A stretch of 32,901 nucleotides of DNA from the NCBI GenBank assembly GCA_013388525.1, contig JACAFA010000117.1:1-32901 (forward strand). Direction: 5' to 3'. Under the pieces are notes generated by a model. The model saw nothing but the letters and a program-made list of their open reading frames with translations, searched no databases and had not been told where the DNA came from. Positions 31,276 through 32,901 of the stretch are shown piece after piece. This DNA comes from Ignavibacteriaceae bacterium (GTDB lineage Bacteria; Bacteroidota; Ignavibacteria; Ignavibacteriales; Ignavibacteriaceae). Every line of letters begins with the position of its first letter. Position 1 is the first letter of the stretch. Both the position numbers and the translations under genes were made by a program.

Positions 31276-32781
31276 GTGAATTTTGAGAATCTAACAACAA
31301 GCCTTCAGTTAATTAAACCGGAGATTGCTCTTTCAATCCTTCTGGTTGTCATCGTTCTTTTTGATCTGATATTCGATAAACGAAAGAACCTTCTCCCTTT
31401 CATTTCGATAATTGGCTTGTTAATAACTGCATACTTCGTTGTTGAACAGTTTAATATGAACAACTTCGCTTTCAGATACAATATTACAAGTGTTGGAATG
31501 CTTGCAGTTGATTCGTTCTCAGCATTTTTCAAAATGATCGTCATACTTTCTACAATATTCGTTATTCTGTTTTCAGTTGCATCAAGTGAAATTGTAAACT
31601 CAAGTGATCGTCACGGAGAATATTATACACTGATACTCGGAATGATTCTCGGAATGTTCCTTATTTCCTCTGCATCAGATTTAATTTTGATTTATCTTTC
31701 TCTCGAACTGCTTTCTCTGTCTTCTTACATACTTGCCGGATTTCTGAAGACTGTGGAAAGAAGTTCTGAAGCTTCACTGAAATATGTTATCTACGGAAGT
31801 GTTGCATCAGGAATAATGCTTTTCGGTATTTCAATTCTTTTTGGATTAACCGGCACAACAAATCTCTATGAAATGAATGCACTTCTTCAAAATGCTCAGG
31901 TTGGCGGTTTCACTTTTGTATTTGCAGGAGTTATGGTTCTTGGCGGAATCGGATTTAAAGTTTCAATTGCACCGTTTCACTTCTGGACTCCCGATGTTTA
32001 TGAAGGCGCCCCGGTTGTAATCACTGCTTATCTTTCAGTTGCAAGCAAAGCCGCTGGTTTCGCATTACTTGTCAGGTTTATCAAAGTTACTTTCTTCCAG
32101 AGTCTTTCCGATGATGGAAGCTGGATTATGCTTGGAATTATTGACTGGCAACGAATTCTTGTTGCACTTGCAATTCTTACTATGACTCTTGGAAACTTCG
32201 CCGCACTCTGGCAGGATAATATTAAACGAATGCTTGCTTACTCAAGTATTGCACACGCAGGATATTTACTTCTTGCGGTTGCAATTTTCTCCAACGATGG
32301 AATAATTGCAGTGCTTGTCTATTTTGCAATTTATCTTTTTATGAACCTCGGTGCATTCTTTGTTGTAATGCTGATTGCAAATAAAATCGGCAGTGAAGAA
32401 ATGGATGACTATAAAGGAATGGGTTCATCCACTGCATTTCTCGGAGTTGCATTATCAATTTTCCTTCTCTCATTAGCTGGTTTACCACCAACTGCCGGAT
32501 TCATCGGAAAGCTTTACATCTTCATTGCGTTGATAAATGCAGATATGATCGTTGTTGCATTTATAACCTTGCTGAATACAGTTGTTGCTTATTACTACTA
32601 CGTTCGTGTTCTGAAAAACCTCTACCTTGTACGCACTGAAACTTCCCGCGAAAAAATTCAGGTTAGTTTTGGTAATGTAATAATTGTTCTTCTCTTACTT
32701 ATTCATGTCTTTGTATTTGGTGTGTACTTTACACCAATTGTAAACCTTGCTAAAAACTCTGCTGCGATTTTAGGGTTTTAG
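31276..32781 (+). CDS. nuoN: NADH-quinone oxidoreductase subunit N
   Basis: This ND2-type antiporter-like proton pump has 14 predicted spans. Family motifs are YLSLELLSLSSYILAGFLK (channel Glu), SSEASLKYVIYGSVASGIMLFG, GFKVSIAPFHFWTPDVYEGAP (channel Lys and broken helix), DNIKRMLAYSSIAHAGYLL and LAGLPPTAGFIGKLYIF. The start is GTG at 31276; no in-frame ATG is near, and MNFENLTTSLQLIKPEIALS is a sensible N-terminus. At 501 aa it is full length. It is the last gene of the operon in view and is followed by a palindrome. Confidence 0.96.
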   Translation: MNFENLTTSLQLIKPEIALSILLVVIVLFDLIFDKRKNLLPFISIIGLLITAYFVVEQFNMNNFAFRYNITSVGMLAVDSFSAFFKMIVILSTIFVILFSVASSEIVNSSDRHGEYYTLILGMILGMFLISSASDLILIYLSLELLSLSSYILAGFLKTVERSSEASLKYVIYGSVASGIMLFGISILFGLTGTTNLYEMNALLQNAQVGGFTFVFAGVMVLGGIGFKVSIAPFHFWTPDVYEGAPVVITAYLSVASKAAGFALLVRFIKVTFFQSLSDDGSWIMLGIIDWQRILVALAILTMTLGNFAALWQDNIKRMLAYSSIAHAGYLLLAVAIFSNDGIIAVLVYFAIYLFMNLGAFFVVMLIANKIGSEEMDDYKGMGSSTAFLGVALSIFLLSLAGLPPTAGFIGKLYIFIALINADMIVVAFITLLNTVVAYYYYVRVLKNLYLVRTETSREKIQVSFGNVIIVLLLLIHVFVFGVYFTPIVNLAKNSAAILGF

Positions 32782-32793
32782 TATTTACCTTGA

Positions 32794-32814
32794 TGTCACG
32801 GTCGTACCGTGACA
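32794..32814. repeat. Palindrome downstream of nuoN
   Basis: TGTCACGGT and ACCGTGACA make a 9-bp perfect stem around CGT, 12 bases after the nuoN stop. No T run follows it, so it is not a standard intrinsic terminator. It may be a REP-like element or an mRNA 3'-end stabiliser. Bases 32815 to the window end show no gene. Confidence 0.6.
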
Positions 32815-32901
32815 GAAATCATTTCGTTTTCGCCACTTTGTGATTCTCTCCCCTCTCGACTTTATCATTTTAATTTTTTAAGTTTCTGGTGAGTTTAACA
32901 T

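Noticed and set aside
1..32901. CRISPR array, insertion sequence, prophage or integrase
   Set aside because: No regularly spaced direct repeats, transposase, integrase or phage structural gene was seen on either strand.

Overview
The window looks like a piece of a low-GC chromosome from the Ignavibacteria/Chlorobi side of the Bacteroidota-Chlorobiota group. The evidence is: three proteins ending in Por-type (type IX secretion) sorting domains with the NYPNPFNP signature; an 11-gene complex I operon (nuoABCDHIJKLMN) without nuoE, nuoF or nuoG; a GWxTD-domain protein; mostly weak or absent Shine-Dalgarno sites; and promoter-like sequences of the Bacteroidetes type (TTG, about 20 nt, TAnnTTTG). 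The lineage is inferred from these traits, not from a search.

Layout. 1-1196 (+): the 3' end of a secreted PKD/sorting-domain protein, a 98-aa hypothetical and a 37-aa single-span membrane peptide, closed by a bidirectional terminator. 1276-4891 (-): a cell-envelope cluster of three small predicted outer-membrane beta-barrels and a secreted NodB-type polysaccharide deacetylase. 5134-7960 (+): a radical SAM protein with its own promoter and terminator, tRNA-Arg(UCG), tadA and adk. 7964-18805 (-): housekeeping genes in at least three transcription units: GWxTD/pdxA/methyltransferase/ftsE downstream of rho; pyrK-pyrD-folC (pyrimidine and folate synthesis); and a 278-aa unknown/manC/rpiB-like gene. 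19011-32781 (+): the complex I operon.

The nuo operon is the most unusual part. Between nuoI and nuoJ, with a 4-base overlap on one side and a 1-base gap on the other, sit two genes unrelated to respiration: a 180-aa predicted beta-barrel and an 875-aa secreted protein with a zinc-dependent phospholipase C/S1-P1-like His/Asp pattern, a proline linker, an Ig-like region and a type IX sorting domain. nuoM is split by one in-frame TAA where a family-typical tyrosine is expected, and nothing else in it is damaged. The gaps nuoJ-nuoK and nuoL-nuoM and the region after nuoN carry palindromic elements; the two in the nuoL-nuoM gap are inverted copies of each other with compensatory base changes.

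Second-tier oddities are an RpiB-family protein whose catalytic cysteine position is Asp and which has an extra N-terminal domain, a PdxA with Gln at a substrate-binding His position, and an unrecognised 278-aa helical protein leading the manC operon. No CRISPR array, insertion sequence, phage gene or rRNA was seen. No gene-free stretch exceeds 300 bases.
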